A DNA stretch of 34,538 nucleotides, from positions 1 to 34,538 of the forward strand of contig JAISAO010000102.1 of the NCBI GenBank assembly GCA_031266665.1, read 5' to 3'. Shown here piece after piece: positions 22,838 through 31,627 of this stretch (positions are counted from its first letter, which is position 1; each line of letters opens with the position of its first letter). This DNA comes from Propionibacteriaceae bacterium (lineage in GTDB: Bacteria > Actinomycetota > Actinomycetes > Propionibacteriales > Propionibacteriaceae). Position numbers and translations under genes: made by a program. The notes beneath the pieces were generated by a model. It was not told where the DNA came from. It saw nothing but the letters and a program-made list of their open reading frames with translations, and did no database searches.

Positions 22838-22849
22838 TTAACCGGTTCA
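22838..22849. promoter_or_regulatory. LacI-type operator O1
   Basis: TTAACCGGTTCA, a near-perfect palindrome with the central CG typical of LacI-family operators. Near the lacI-type start, so it can serve for autorepression. Its centre is 56 bp from that of O2. Confidence 0.65.
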
Positions 22850-22855
22850 GATACT

Positions 22856-22865
22856 TGTGGCCACA
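22856..22865. promoter_or_regulatory. Perfect palindrome TGTGGCCACA between the two operators
   Basis: A ten-base perfect palindrome in the divergent promoter region. It differs from O1 and O2, so a second regulator may bind here, for example a global one. No family can be assigned. Confidence 0.35.
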
Positions 22866-22893
22866 TGTTTTAAGTCACAAAAAGATAACGGCG

Positions 22894-22905
22894 AGAACCG
22901 GTTCA
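22894..22905. promoter_or_regulatory. LacI-type operator O2
   Basis: AGAACCGGTTCA contains the perfect palindrome GAACCGGTTC. It shares AACCGGTTC with O1. It lies about 145 bp before the binding-protein start, in the probable promoter region of the transport operon. The stretch 22906-23037 shows no gene. Confidence 0.7.
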
Positions 22906-23049
22906 TTGACGCGGGCCAGGACCGAGGGGGAGGATCACGACAGGCGTGCCCGCTTCCCGCCCACATCGGGCCACCCCTGCCGGGCGCGGGCGACCGCGCC
23001 GGGGCATCGACTAGATCGACTAGAGGGCATCGAGACAAAGGAGTTAATG

Positions 23050-24780
23050 ATGATGGTCCAACGACATCGGCGGGTGGCCGCGCTGGCCTGCGCCGCCGCC
23101 CTGGCCCTGAGCCTGGCGGCCTGCGCCGGCGACACCGGCGACGGCCCGGAATCGACCGGGGGGGGGGTAGGGGCCGCGGTCGTGGCCGGCAGCTCGGTGT
23201 CGGTCTTCACCGGTCAGGTGGGTGACTTCACGGCCCCCAACTTCAACCCCTTCAACACCACCGGCTCATACCTGCAGCCGACCCAGGGGGCCATCTACGA
23301 GGCCCTGTTCTACTACAACATCGCCCGGGCCGACGACCCCCGGCCGGTCCTGGGGGAGTCCTTCTCCTGGAACGACGACGGCACCGTCTTGACGGTCCAG
23401 GTCCGCCAGGGGGTGAAGTTCTCCGACGGCTCCGACATGACCGCCGACGACGTCGTCTTCTCTCTCGACCTGGTGTCCAAGACCGCCGCCCTGAACACCT
23501 CCGGCCAGACCTGGCAGACCGCCAAGCAGGACGACCAAACCGTCACTCTGACCTTCCCCAAGCCGGCCTTCACCTTGGAGGCGCTGCTGCTGGGCCGCGA
23601 GCCGATCGTGCCGAAGGCGCTGTGGCAAGATGTCGGCGATCCCACGGCCGGGACCAATGAGCAGCCGGTCGGCACCGGCCCCTACATGTTTGACCAGTAC
23701 CAGCCCCAGGCCATCATCCTCAAGGCCAACCCCTATTACTGGGGCCAGGGCGATGAGGCCCCGGCGGTCGAGTACGTCCGCTACATCTCGCTGGCCAACG
23801 CCGACGCCGCCACCACCGCCCTGCAGCAGGGCACGGTCGACTGGCAGGGCTCCTTCCTGCCGACTCTGAAGCAGCTGATCGCCGACTCCGACGGCACCCT
23901 GGCCTACTCCAACACGCCCCAGGCCACCACCGGCCTGTTCGCCTGCGCCAACGCCGATCTGGGCTGTGTGGGGCCGCAGACCGACAAGGCGGTGCGCCAG
24001 GCGATGTACTACGCCATGGACCGCGCCCAGCTCAACACCCAGGCCGCCGCCGGCTTCGCCCTGCCGGCCTCGCCCACCCTGCTGCCGAACTTCGTCAACC
24101 AGGACGAGATCACCAGCCCCGACTACCTGGAGGTGCCGCAGACCGCCGACGTGGCCAAGGCCAAGTCGATCCTGGAGGCCGCCGGCTGGGCCATGGCCGA
24201 CGACGGCTACTACGCCAAGGACGGCCAGACCCTGGAGATGACCCTGTCCGACGTCTCCGGCTGGACCGACTACAACACCATGTGCGAGTTGCTGGCCGGC
24301 CAGTTCAAGCAGGCCGGCATCAAACTGGTCGTCAGCCATGTGGCCCAGAACGCCTGGTCCCAGGCCGAGGTCTCGGGCCAGTTCCAGCTGTCCATGAACT
24401 CGGTCAACATGGGGGCCTCGTCCAACCCGTATTACACCTACAACAACTACGTCAACGGGGTCGGCACCCGGCCGGTGGGGGAGGCCGCCGTCACCACCAA
24501 CACCATGCGCTACAGCAACCCGGCCGTCGACGCCGCCGTGGCCGCCCTGGCCGCCACCAACGACCCGGACGAGTCCTCGGCCCAGTACAAGATCATCCAG
24601 GACGCCTTGGTCGAGGACATGCCGATCATCCCCATCTATGTCAACTCGGCCCTGTGCGAGTACAACCTGACCCACGCCACCGGCTGGCCGTCGCAGGACG
24701 ACCTCTACGCCTTCCCGCTGCCCTGGGGCGGCAACTGGGGCACCGGCATCGTCTTGAAGACCATCCGCCCGGTCGTTTGA
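23050..24780 (+). CDS. Opp/Dpp-type (family 5) ABC transporter binding lipoprotein, probably for an oligosaccharide
   Basis: A 576-aa secreted lipoprotein; signal peptide with lipobox LAAC at Cys25. The fold is the large family 5 type: FNPFNTTGSYLQPTQGAIYEAL near the start, VRQGVKFSDGSDMTADDVVFS, PVGTGPYMFDQYQPQAIILK, ANPYYWG and KAVRQAMYYAMDR. This family carries peptides in many bacteria but also cello-, xylo- and manno-oligosaccharides. The linked beta-mannosidase and LacI regulator point to the latter. Three ATGs stand in a row (23047, 23050, 23053) after AAGGAG at 23038-23043; the second gives the best spacing. It heads a five-gene operon with a beta-mannosidase behind it. The specific sugar is inferred only. 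Confidence 0.9.
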   Translation: MMVQRHRRVAALACAAALALSLAACAGDTGDGPESTGGGVGAAVVAGSSVSVFTGQVGDFTAPNFNPFNTTGSYLQPTQGAIYEALFYYNIARADDPRPVLGESFSWNDDGTVLTVQVRQGVKFSDGSDMTADDVVFSLDLVSKTAALNTSGQTWQTAKQDDQTVTLTFPKPAFTLEALLLGREPIVPKALWQDVGDPTAGTNEQPVGTGPYMFDQYQPQAIILKANPYYWGQGDEAPAVEYVRYISLANADAATTALQQGTVDWQGSFLPTLKQLIADSDGTLAYSNTPQATTGLFACANADLGCVGPQTDKAVRQAMYYAMDRAQLNTQAAAGFALPASPTLLPNFVNQDEITSPDYLEVPQTADVAKAKSILEAAGWAMADDGYYAKDGQTLEMTLSDVSGWTDYNTMCELLAGQFKQAGIKLVVSHVAQNAWSQAEVSGQFQLSMNSVNMGASSNPYYTYNNYVNGVGTRPVGEAAVTTNTMRYSNPAVDAAVAALAATNDPDESSAQYKIIQDALVEDMPIIPIYVNSALCEYNLTHATGWPSQDDLYAFPLPWGGNWGTGIVLKTIRPVV

Positions 24781-24790
24781 CCGGTCCGTC

Positions 24791-24820
24791 CGGCCCCGGG
24801 CCCGAGCGGGCCCGGGGCCG
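24791..24820 (+). terminator. Very stable intercistronic hairpin after the binding-protein gene
   Basis: A perfect 13-bp GC stem (24791-24803 with 24808-24820) closes a GAGC loop, ten bases after the stop codon. There is no U-run, and the operon continues on the same strand. It is more likely a partial terminator or 3' RNA-stabilising structure that raises binding protein over the membrane subunits than a full stop. Confidence 0.75.
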
Positions 24821-24871
24821 GACGCCAACCCGGCCGGCGGCCATGCGGCCGGCCAGACTCGGAGACGGACG

Positions 24872-25873
24872 GTGCGTTTCTACTTCCAGAAGGTCTTGTT
24901 CTACCTGGTCGCCCTCTGGGCGGCCCTGACCCTCAATTTCGCCATCCCCCGACTGATGCCGGGCGACCCGGTGTCGATCATCGTCATGAAGATGGCCGCC
25001 GCCGGCCAGGTCATCACCCCGGAGACCCGCCACGCCATCACCGTCCAACTGGGCGGCGTGGGCGAGGGCGGCTGGTGGTCCCAGTACTGGCAGTACCTGG
25101 TCAACCTGGCCCACGGCGACCTGGGGGTGTCGATCGCCAACTATCCGGTCAAGGTCTCGACCATCTTGGGCAACGCCCTGCCCTGGACCGTCACTCTGGT
25201 CGGCCTGGCCACGGTGCTGGCCTTCGTCTTGGGCGTCGGCCTGGGCATCCTGGCCGGCTGGCGGCGGGGCTCGGTCTGGGACAACCTCATCCCGGTGGCC
25301 ACCTTCTTCCAGGCCGTGCCCTATTTCTGGCTGGCCCTGATCCTGTTGCTGCTGCTCAGCCGCACCTGGCAGGTCTTCCCCTTCGCCCAGGGCTACGACA
25401 CCGTGGCCTGGCCCATCATCACGCCTGGGCTCAACTGGCCCTTCGTCAAATCGGCCGTCTACCACGGCTGCCTGCCGGCGGCGACCATCGTCTTGTCCTC
25501 GATCGCCGGCTGGATGCTGGGGATGCGCAACATGATGGTCTCGACCCTGTCCGAGGACCACATCTTGACGGCCGAGGCCAAGGGGCTCAAGCCGGGCCGG
25601 GTGCGTTGGACCTACGCCGCCCGCAACGCCGTCCTGCCCAGCCTGTCCGGCTTCGCCATCTCGCTCGGCTTCGTGGTGGCCGGCTCCATCGTCATGGAGA
25701 CCGTCTTCTCCTACCCCGGGGTCGGCTTCCAACTGTGGAAGGCCGTGTCCAACAACGACTACCCCTTGATGCAGGGCACCTTCCTGGTCATCTCGATCGC
25801 CGTGTTGGCGGCCAACCTGCTGGTCGACCTGTTGCTCGGCCTGATCGACCCCCGGACCAGGGCCCGGGCCTGA
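24872..25873 (+). CDS. Opp/Dpp-type ABC transporter permease 1
   Basis: A 333-aa membrane subunit of the DppB/OppB type. First helix YLVALWAALTLNFAIPRLMPGDPV is typical of the family, as is the final segment METVFSYPGVGFQLWKAV. The ATPase-contact loop is near TAEAKGLKPGRVRWTYAARNAVLPSL's start (EAKGLKPGRV). About six helices. The GTG start has GGAG about nine bases upstream. It lies 91 bp after the binding-protein gene with the GC hairpin between, and 13 bp before permease 2. Complete and probably functional. Confidence 0.92.
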   Translation: MRFYFQKVLFYLVALWAALTLNFAIPRLMPGDPVSIIVMKMAAAGQVITPETRHAITVQLGGVGEGGWWSQYWQYLVNLAHGDLGVSIANYPVKVSTILGNALPWTVTLVGLATVLAFVLGVGLGILAGWRRGSVWDNLIPVATFFQAVPYFWLALILLLLLSRTWQVFPFAQGYDTVAWPIITPGLNWPFVKSAVYHGCLPAATIVLSSIAGWMLGMRNMMVSTLSEDHILTAEAKGLKPGRVRWTYAARNAVLPSLSGFAISLGFVVAGSIVMETVFSYPGVGFQLWKAVSNNDYPLMQGTFLVISIAVLAANLLVDLLLGLIDPRTRARA

Positions 25874-25886
25874 GGCGGGAGGCGAC

Positions 25887-27050
25887 ATGTCAGACCATTT
25901 GGTGAGCCCGACGGGCGGGGCGGGGCCGGCGGCCGACGCCACCACGGCGCCGGACCCGGCGACCGACGCCACTTTGACTCCGGCGGCCGACCCGGCCGCT
26001 CCGCTCCCGGACCCGGCGCTGGCCCCGGCGGCCACTCCGGCACTGGCCCCTCCGGCCGATCCGGCCGCCCCGCCTCCGGCCGACGAGCTGGTCGATGAGA
26101 CCGGGGCGGTCGAGCGGGTCTTCCAGCGCCGTCGCTCCCTGGCCCAACTGCTGCCCTCCCGCTCGGCCAAGCTGGTCGTCGGGGTGACCCTGTTGGGGGC
26201 GGTGGTGCTCTTCGCCGTCCTGGGCCCCTGGCTGGTGGACGACCCTAGGGCCATCTCGACCGACATGCTGGTGGCGCCGGGGACCTCGGGCCACCTCTTG
26301 GGCACCAACCAGGCCGGCCAGGACCTGTTCGCCCAATTGGCCTACGGCGTCCGCGGCTCGCTCATCATTGGGGTGGCCGTGGGACTGATGGCGACCGTGC
26401 TGTCGGCCCTCTTCGGCGTCCTCGGGACCTATCTGGGCGGGGTGGCGGACGACGGCTTCGCCCTGTTCACCAACGTCGTCCTGGTCATCCCCGGGCTGCC
26501 GCTGACCATCGTCATCGCCAACTACGTGCCGGCCGACCGCCGCGGCCTGCTGCTGATCGCGGCCGTGCTGGCCATCACCAGTTGGGCCGCCTCGGCCCGG
26601 GTGCTGCGCGCGGTCACGCTGTCCGTGCGCCAGCGGGACTACGTGGCGGCCGCCCGCGTGGCCGGCGAGAAGACCTGGCGCGTGCTGGTGGTCGAGATCC
26701 TGCCCAACCTGATCCCGGTGATGGCCGGACAACTGGTCTTCGCCATCATCTTCGCCATCCTGGGCGAGGCCGGGCTGTCCTTCCTGGGCCTGGGGGCCAA
26801 CGGCTCCTTCACCTTGGGCACGATCTTGTACTTCGCCTGGCAGTCGCTGGCCCTGACCCAGGGGGCCTGGTGGTGGTTCGTGCCGCCGGGCCTGCTGATC
26901 GCCCTGGTGGGCATGGCCCTGTCGCTGATCAATTTCTCGATCGACGAGATCATCAACCCCAAGCTGCGCCAGTCGACCCGGGCGGCCCGTAAACAATGGG
27001 GATTGACGCCGGAGCAACTGGCCCTGCTGAAGGAGGGGGACGTCAGATGA
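25887..27050 (+). CDS. Opp/Dpp-type ABC transporter permease 2 with long Ala/Pro-rich N-terminus
   Basis: A 387-aa DppC/OppC-type membrane subunit. The transmembrane core begins only at about residue 92 (KLVVGVTLLGAVVLFAVLGP). Before it is a tail rich in Ala, Pro and Asp with repeats such as ATPALAPPADPA; family members usually have 20-40 residues there. Family marks are HLLGTNQAGQDLFAQLAYG, the loop AARVAGEKTWRVLVVEILPN and ILGEAGLSFLGLG. The ATG follows GGGAGG. Its stop overlaps the next gene as ATGA. The long tail is not seen in permease 1 and may be disordered. Confidence 0.92.
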   Translation: MSDHLVSPTGGAGPAADATTAPDPATDATLTPAADPAAPLPDPALAPAATPALAPPADPAAPPPADELVDETGAVERVFQRRRSLAQLLPSRSAKLVVGVTLLGAVVLFAVLGPWLVDDPRAISTDMLVAPGTSGHLLGTNQAGQDLFAQLAYGVRGSLIIGVAVGLMATVLSALFGVLGTYLGGVADDGFALFTNVVLVIPGLPLTIVIANYVPADRRGLLLIAAVLAITSWAASARVLRAVTLSVRQRDYVAAARVAGEKTWRVLVVEILPNLIPVMAGQLVFAIIFAILGEAGLSFLGLGANGSFTLGTILYFAWQSLALTQGAWWWFVPPGLLIALVGMALSLINFSIDEIINPKLRQSTRAARKQWGLTPEQLALLKEGDVR

Positions 27051-28021
27051 CCGAATCCGCCTTGGGCGCCCCGGTGTTGAGCGTGACCGACTTCAGCGTC
27101 GACTACCTCGGCCGCAACCCGGTCCACGCCGTCCGCGAGGTCTCCTTGAGCCTGGCCCGGGGCGAGATCCTGGGTTTGGCCGGGGAGTCCGGCTGTGGCA
27201 AGTCGACTTTGGCCTATGGCGTCACCCGGCTGCTGCGGCCGCCGGCCGTGATCGCCTCCGGCAAAGCCATCTTCCACTCCCGCGAGGGCTACGAGATCGA
27301 CATCTCCCAACTGCGGGGCGAGGACCTGCGCCAATTCCGCTGGGACAAGATCGCCATGGTCTTCCAGGGGGCGATGAACTCGCTCAACCCGGTGATCGAC
27401 ATCGCCGCCCAGTTGGAGGACGTTTTCACGGCCCACCGCCCGGAGCTGTCCAGCCAGGAGCGGCGGCGGCGCTGCGGCGACCTGTTGGAGCGGGTCGGGG
27501 TCGACCGGCGGCGGCTGCGGGCCTTCCCCCACGAGCTGTCGGGCGGGATGCGCCAGCGGGTCATGATCGCCATGGCCCTGGCCCTCGACCCCCAGGTCCT
27601 GATCATGGACGAGCCGACCACGGCCCTGGACGTGGTGGTGCAACGCGAGATCCTGGACGAGATCACCCGGCTGCGGGCCGAGTCCGGCTTCGCCGTCATC
27701 TTCATCACCCACGACCTGCCGCTGCTGCTGGAGATCAGCGACCGGATCGCCGTCATGAAGGCCGGCCGGATCGTGGAGCTGAACCAGGCCTACGAGCTGT
27801 ACACCGCCCCGCGCGACCCCTACACCAAACGCCTGTTGGCCTCCTTCCCGTCTTTGACCGGGGAGCGGGGCGGGTTCATCCGCAGCGGCCTGAGCGACGA
27901 CCGCCTGGCCCAGGCCGAGGATCAGGACCGCGGGACCGCCGGGGGCCGGGCCGAGACCCCGCCCGAGACCCCGTCCGATGGGGGCGGGGGCCAGGCTCGG
28001 ACCAAAGTGGGGGAGGGCTGA
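27047..28021 (+). CDS. Opp/Dpp-type ABC transporter ATPase 1 (DppD-like)
   Basis: A 324-aa ATPase. Walker A GESGCGKST (46-54), Q-loop VFQGAMNSLNP, signature LSGGMRQR, Walker B VLIMDEPTTALD and switch His in FITHDLPLLLE are all intact. The oligopeptide-type C-terminal motif is present (RDPYTKRLLASFPSL). A Gly/Pro/Arg-rich tail of about 45 residues follows. ATG 27047 overlaps the permease stop, and AAGGAGGGG lies upstream. It is predicted to pair with ATPase 2 as a heterodimer. Confidence 0.93.
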   Translation: MTESALGAPVLSVTDFSVDYLGRNPVHAVREVSLSLARGEILGLAGESGCGKSTLAYGVTRLLRPPAVIASGKAIFHSREGYEIDISQLRGEDLRQFRWDKIAMVFQGAMNSLNPVIDIAAQLEDVFTAHRPELSSQERRRRCGDLLERVGVDRRRLRAFPHELSGGMRQRVMIAMALALDPQVLIMDEPTTALDVVVQREILDEITRLRAESGFAVIFITHDLPLLLEISDRIAVMKAGRIVELNQAYELYTAPRDPYTKRLLASFPSLTGERGGFIRSGLSDDRLAQAEDQDRGTAGGRAETPPETPSDGGGGQARTKVGEG

Positions 28022-28022
28022 G

Positions 28023-28829
28023 ATGCCGACCTTGGAACTGGCCCAGGTGACGAAGCACTACCACCTGCGCAGCGGCTTCCGCCAGGCCAAGCTGGTGGCG
28101 GTCGACGCCGCCAGCTTCGAGTTGTCGTCCAACCAGACTATCGCCCTGGTGGGCCAGTCGGGCTCGGGCAAGTCGACCATCGCCAAGCTGATCCTGCAAT
28201 TGGAGCGGCCCAGCTCCGGCAGCATCAGCCTGGACGGGCGCGACATCCGGCACTGGCCGATCCGCCAGTACCGCGGCGATGTCCAAATGGTCTTCCAGGA
28301 CCCCTTCGCCTCGCTCAACCCGTACCACACCGTGGCCCACCACCTGGACCGCCCGTTGCGGCTGCACTTCCCCGAGCTGACGGCCACCCGCCGCCGCCAA
28401 GAGGTCCTGGGCCTGCTGGAACGGGTGCGGCTGACCCCGGCGGCCGATTTCGTCGACCGCCACCCGCACGAGCTGTCCGGCGGCCAGCGCCAACGGGTGG
28501 CCATCGCCCGGGCGCTGGCCCCCAAACCGCGCATCCTGATCGCCGACGAGCCGGTGTCGATGCTGGACGTCTCGATCCGCCTGGGCGTGCTCAATCTGCT
28601 GGGCCGGCTGCAGCGCGAGGAGAGCCTGGGGGTGCTCTACATCACCCACGACCTGGCCACGGCCAGGCACTTCTCGGACCAGATCATGGTCATGCACCAG
28701 GGCCGGATGGTTGAGCGCGGCCAAGCCGACGAGGTCATCTTGAACCCCCGGGCCGACTACACCAAGCAGCTGGCCGCCGCCGCCCCCAACCCGGAGCGGC
28801 GCCTGGCCCAGCTGCGGCGCCGTGGTTAG
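28023..28829 (+). CDS. Opp/Dpp-type ABC transporter ATPase 2 (DppF-like)
   Basis: A 268-aa ATPase. Walker A GQSGSGKST (44-52), Q-loop VFQDPFASLNPYHT, signature LSGGQRQR, Walker B ILIADEPVSMLD and His in YITHDLATARHF are intact. It is shorter than typical OppF because the extended C-terminal domain is almost absent; it ends soon after NPRADYTKQL. It starts one base after the previous stop, so translation is probably coupled. The last transporter gene before the beta-mannosidase. Confidence 0.92.
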   Translation: MPTLELAQVTKHYHLRSGFRQAKLVAVDAASFELSSNQTIALVGQSGSGKSTIAKLILQLERPSSGSISLDGRDIRHWPIRQYRGDVQMVFQDPFASLNPYHTVAHHLDRPLRLHFPELTATRRRQEVLGLLERVRLTPAADFVDRHPHELSGGQRQRVAIARALAPKPRILIADEPVSMLDVSIRLGVLNLLGRLQREESLGVLYITHDLATARHFSDQIMVMHQGRMVERGQADEVILNPRADYTKQLAAAAPNPERRLAQLRRRG

Positions 28830-28867
28830 GGTCCGGGCGGGATGAGACCTCTGGGGGGAGGACGACT

Positions 28868-31534
28868 GTGTTGAGGCGGATCGCGCTGGCGGGCTGGAGT
28901 TTCCGTCCGGCCTCGGCCCGGGACCTGCCGGGGCGGGTGGCGGCGGCCTTCGCCGACGGCGCCGAGCTTCAAGCCGTGGTGCCGGGCAACGTCCACGACG
29001 ACCTGCTGGCCCACGGCCTGCTGGCCGACCCCTACCAGGGATCGGCCGAGGCGGCGTCCCATTGGGTCGGCCGGGAGGACTGGCGCTACCGGACGAGGCT
29101 GCCCGATTGGCCCCACGACTGCCAACGGGTCGACCTGGTGGCCGAGGGCCTGGACACGGCCGCCACCGTCCGCCTGGGCGACCAAGTGGTGGCCACGACC
29201 CGGAACCAGCACCGCCGCCACCGCTGGGAGATCGCCTCCCGGGCGCGGCCGGGCGACTGGTTGACGGTCGAGTTCGAGTCGGTCTACCGGCTGGCGGCCC
29301 GGGCCGAGGCGGCCTGGGGGAAGTACCCGGCGGCCTACGACGAGCCCTTCCCCCTGGTGCGCAAGATGGCCTCCAACTTCGGCTGGGACTGGGGTCCGAC
29401 GGTGGTGACGGCCGGTGTTTGGCGGCCCATCCGGCTGGAGGCCTGGAGCCGGGCGCGGCTGGCGGCCGTCCGGCCTACGGCCAGCCTGGAGAGCGCCGCT
29501 GGCGACCGGGGGCGGCTGGAACTGACGGTGGAACTGGAGCGGACCGCCGAGGGGGAGTCGGTGGCGGGGCGGACCGTCGACGGTGGAGCGGCAGTGGTGA
29601 ATGGGGCCGCCGAGCGTGGGACGACGGCGGTGGGGCGGGCCGCAGGACGGTGGCCGACGGCGGTGGCGGGGGCCGCCGAGCGGAGACCGGTGGTGGTGAC
29701 GGCCGTCTTGGCCGACCCGGACGGGGGCGAGTGCTGGCGGGGCCGCCAGACGGTCACCGACGACCAGGCTTGTTTCCAGGCCGAGCTGGGGGTGGTGCGG
29801 CGCTGGTGGCCGCACGATCTGGGGGAGCAGCCGCTCTACCGGCTGACGGTCGAGCTGGCGGACGACACTGGTCTCCTGGACGCCTCCGTTCAGCAACTTG
29901 GCTTCCGCCACATCGCCTTGGCCACGGCGCCGGACCAGACCGGCCAGGCCTTCGGCCTGACCGTCGCCGGGCAACCAGTCTTCGTCAAAGGCTTCAACTG
30001 GATCCCGGCCGACCTGCTGGCCTCCCGGACGACGGCGGCCGACTGCCACGAGCGTCTGTTGGACGCCAAACAGGCCGGGGCCAACCTCGTCCGGGTGTGG
30101 GGCGGCGGCCTGTTCGAGTCCGACGACTTCTACCAGGCCTGCGACCAGCTGGGCCTGATGGTCTGGCAGGACTGCTTGTTCGCCTGCGCCGCCTACCCGG
30201 AGGCGGACGAATTCGCGGACGAGATCGCCGCCGAGCTGCGCGACAACATCCTCCGGCTGGCCCCGCACCCCTCGCTGGCGCTGTGGAACGGCGGCAACGA
30301 GACCATCTGGGGCCAACGCGACTGGGGCTGGGACGAGGTCCTCGAGGGCCGGGGTTGGGGCGGGCGCTACTACTACGACTTGTTGCCCAAGCTGATCGGA
30401 CAGCTCGACCCCGGCCGGCCCTACTGGCCGGGCAGCCCCTACTCCGGCGACCCCGAGCGTCACCCCAACGACCCGGACTATGGCTGCAACCACTCCTGGG
30501 AGGTCTGGAACCAGGCCGACTACGGGGCCTACGCCAACGACCGGCCCCGTTTCATGGCCGAGTTCGGCTACTGCGCCCCGGCCGCCTGGGCCACGTTGGA
30601 GGCCGCCGTGGGCGCCGAGCATTTGCGGCCCTGGGACTCGGTGCTGATGGGCCACTACAAGGCCCAAGAGGGGGAGGCCAAACTGCGCCGGGCCATCGAG
30701 TCGGCCTTCCACCCGCCGGCCGACTTCGCCGGCTGGCACTACGCCAGCCAGGTCCAACAGGCCCGGGCGGTCGGCTTCGGCCTGGACTATTGGCGGTCGC
30801 TGTGGCCCCATTGCCAGGGCGCCGTCGTCTGGCAGCTGAACGACTGTTGGCCGGCTATCAGCTGGTCGGCCGTCGACTCGGCCGGGCGGCGCAAACCGGT
30901 CTGGCACACCGTCCGGCGCTCCTTCGCCACCCGGCTGGCCCTAGTCCTGGCGGCGCCCGACGGCGGCGGCCACGTCCTCCACCTGGTCAACAACTCGTCG
31001 GAGCCCTGGTCGGCTCGCCCCCTGGTGGCCCGGCTGGGGTTGGACGGCCAGACGCGGGCGCGCTGGTCCCAGTCTTTGACCGTCCCGGCCGGCCAGGTCC
31101 TGTCCGTGCCCCTGCCCCTGGAGGTGGCCCCGGCCCCCGGCCCGGGCGAGCTGCCCGGCCGCGGCCTGGCGGGCGACGAGATCTTGCTGGTCGAGGCCGA
31201 CGCCCGGGCCCCGGACCCGGCCGGGCGCCGCGTGCTGGCCCGCCCGGATCGCCAACTGGAATTGTGTCCGGCCGATTTCATGGTCGAGACCAGCCCGGAC
31301 CCGGCCGGGGCCAGGCTCCAAGTCACGGCCCGCTCCCTGGTGCGCGACCTGCTGCTGCAGGCCGACCGCCTGGGGGCTGTGGCCGACGCCGGCCCGGTCA
31401 CCCTGTTGCCGGGCGAGACCTGGGAGTGCCTGGTCCAAGGCGCGGGCCGCGACCTCGCCCCGGCCGACTTCGCGCCCCCGGTGCTGCTCGACGCCGCCAC
31501 AGTCGAGTTGGCCGCCCGCGCCGCCCAGAGCTGA
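28868..31534 (+). CDS. Beta-mannosidase, glycoside hydrolase family 2
   Basis: An 888-aa cytoplasmic enzyme (no signal peptide) that releases mannose from the non-reducing end of beta-mannosides. The N-terminal sugar-binding domain has VPGNVHDDLLAHGLL and FGWDWGPTVVTAGVWRPI, both usual in beta-mannosidases. The TIM barrel has the acid/base Glu478 in WNGGNETIWG and the nucleophile Glu565 in FMAEFGYCAP; a further motif is WQLNDCWPAISWS. Residues about 226-275 are a repetitive Ala/Gly/Arg-rich insert in the immunoglobulin-like domain. GTG 28868 follows a strong GGGGGAGGA. The position after the ABC genes, 38 bp away, argues for one operon under the LacI regulator. Confidence 0.93.
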   Translation: MLRRIALAGWSFRPASARDLPGRVAAAFADGAELQAVVPGNVHDDLLAHGLLADPYQGSAEAASHWVGREDWRYRTRLPDWPHDCQRVDLVAEGLDTAATVRLGDQVVATTRNQHRRHRWEIASRARPGDWLTVEFESVYRLAARAEAAWGKYPAAYDEPFPLVRKMASNFGWDWGPTVVTAGVWRPIRLEAWSRARLAAVRPTASLESAAGDRGRLELTVELERTAEGESVAGRTVDGGAAVVNGAAERGTTAVGRAAGRWPTAVAGAAERRPVVVTAVLADPDGGECWRGRQTVTDDQACFQAELGVVRRWWPHDLGEQPLYRLTVELADDTGLLDASVQQLGFRHIALATAPDQTGQAFGLTVAGQPVFVKGFNWIPADLLASRTTAADCHERLLDAKQAGANLVRVWGGGLFESDDFYQACDQLGLMVWQDCLFACAAYPEADEFADEIAAELRDNILRLAPHPSLALWNGGNETIWGQRDWGWDEVLEGRGWGGRYYYDLLPKLIGQLDPGRPYWPGSPYSGDPERHPNDPDYGCNHSWEVWNQADYGAYANDRPRFMAEFGYCAPAAWATLEAAVGAEHLRPWDSVLMGHYKAQEGEAKLRRAIESAFHPPADFAGWHYASQVQQARAVGFGLDYWRSLWPHCQGAVVWQLNDCWPAISWSAVDSAGRRKPVWHTVRRSFATRLALVLAAPDGGGHVLHLVNNSSEPWSARPLVARLGLDGQTRARWSQSLTVPAGQVLSVPLPLEVAPAPGPGELPGRGLAGDEILLVEADARAPDPAGRRVLARPDRQLELCPADFMVETSPDPAGARLQVTARSLVRDLLLQADRLGAVADAGPVTLLPGETWECLVQGAGRDLAPADFAPPVLLDAATVELAARAAQS

Positions 31535-31605
31535 GCGGCGGGTCCGGGCCGTCGTGGTAGTCGTGGTCGGGGACCGGCCAGCGGGAAATGGATGGTGCAA
31601 GACTG

Positions 31606-31627
31606 TGCATCGCACTATGATGCGGCT
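31606..31627 (+). promoter_or_regulatory. vapBC promoter with overlapping inverted repeat
   Basis: A near-consensus -10, TATGAT (31616-31621), stands six bases before the vapB ATG, so the mRNA should be leaderless. An inverted repeat GCATC-N7-GATGC (31607-31611 and 31619-31623) overlaps it; VapB antitoxins usually repress their own operon, so this is the likely operator. Confidence 0.6.

Noticed and set aside
22792..22866. Longer LacI start at ATG 22830 or 22866
   Set aside because: Neither has a Shine-Dalgarno sequence, and both run into operator O1; GTG 22791 has GAAGGAGA at good spacing.
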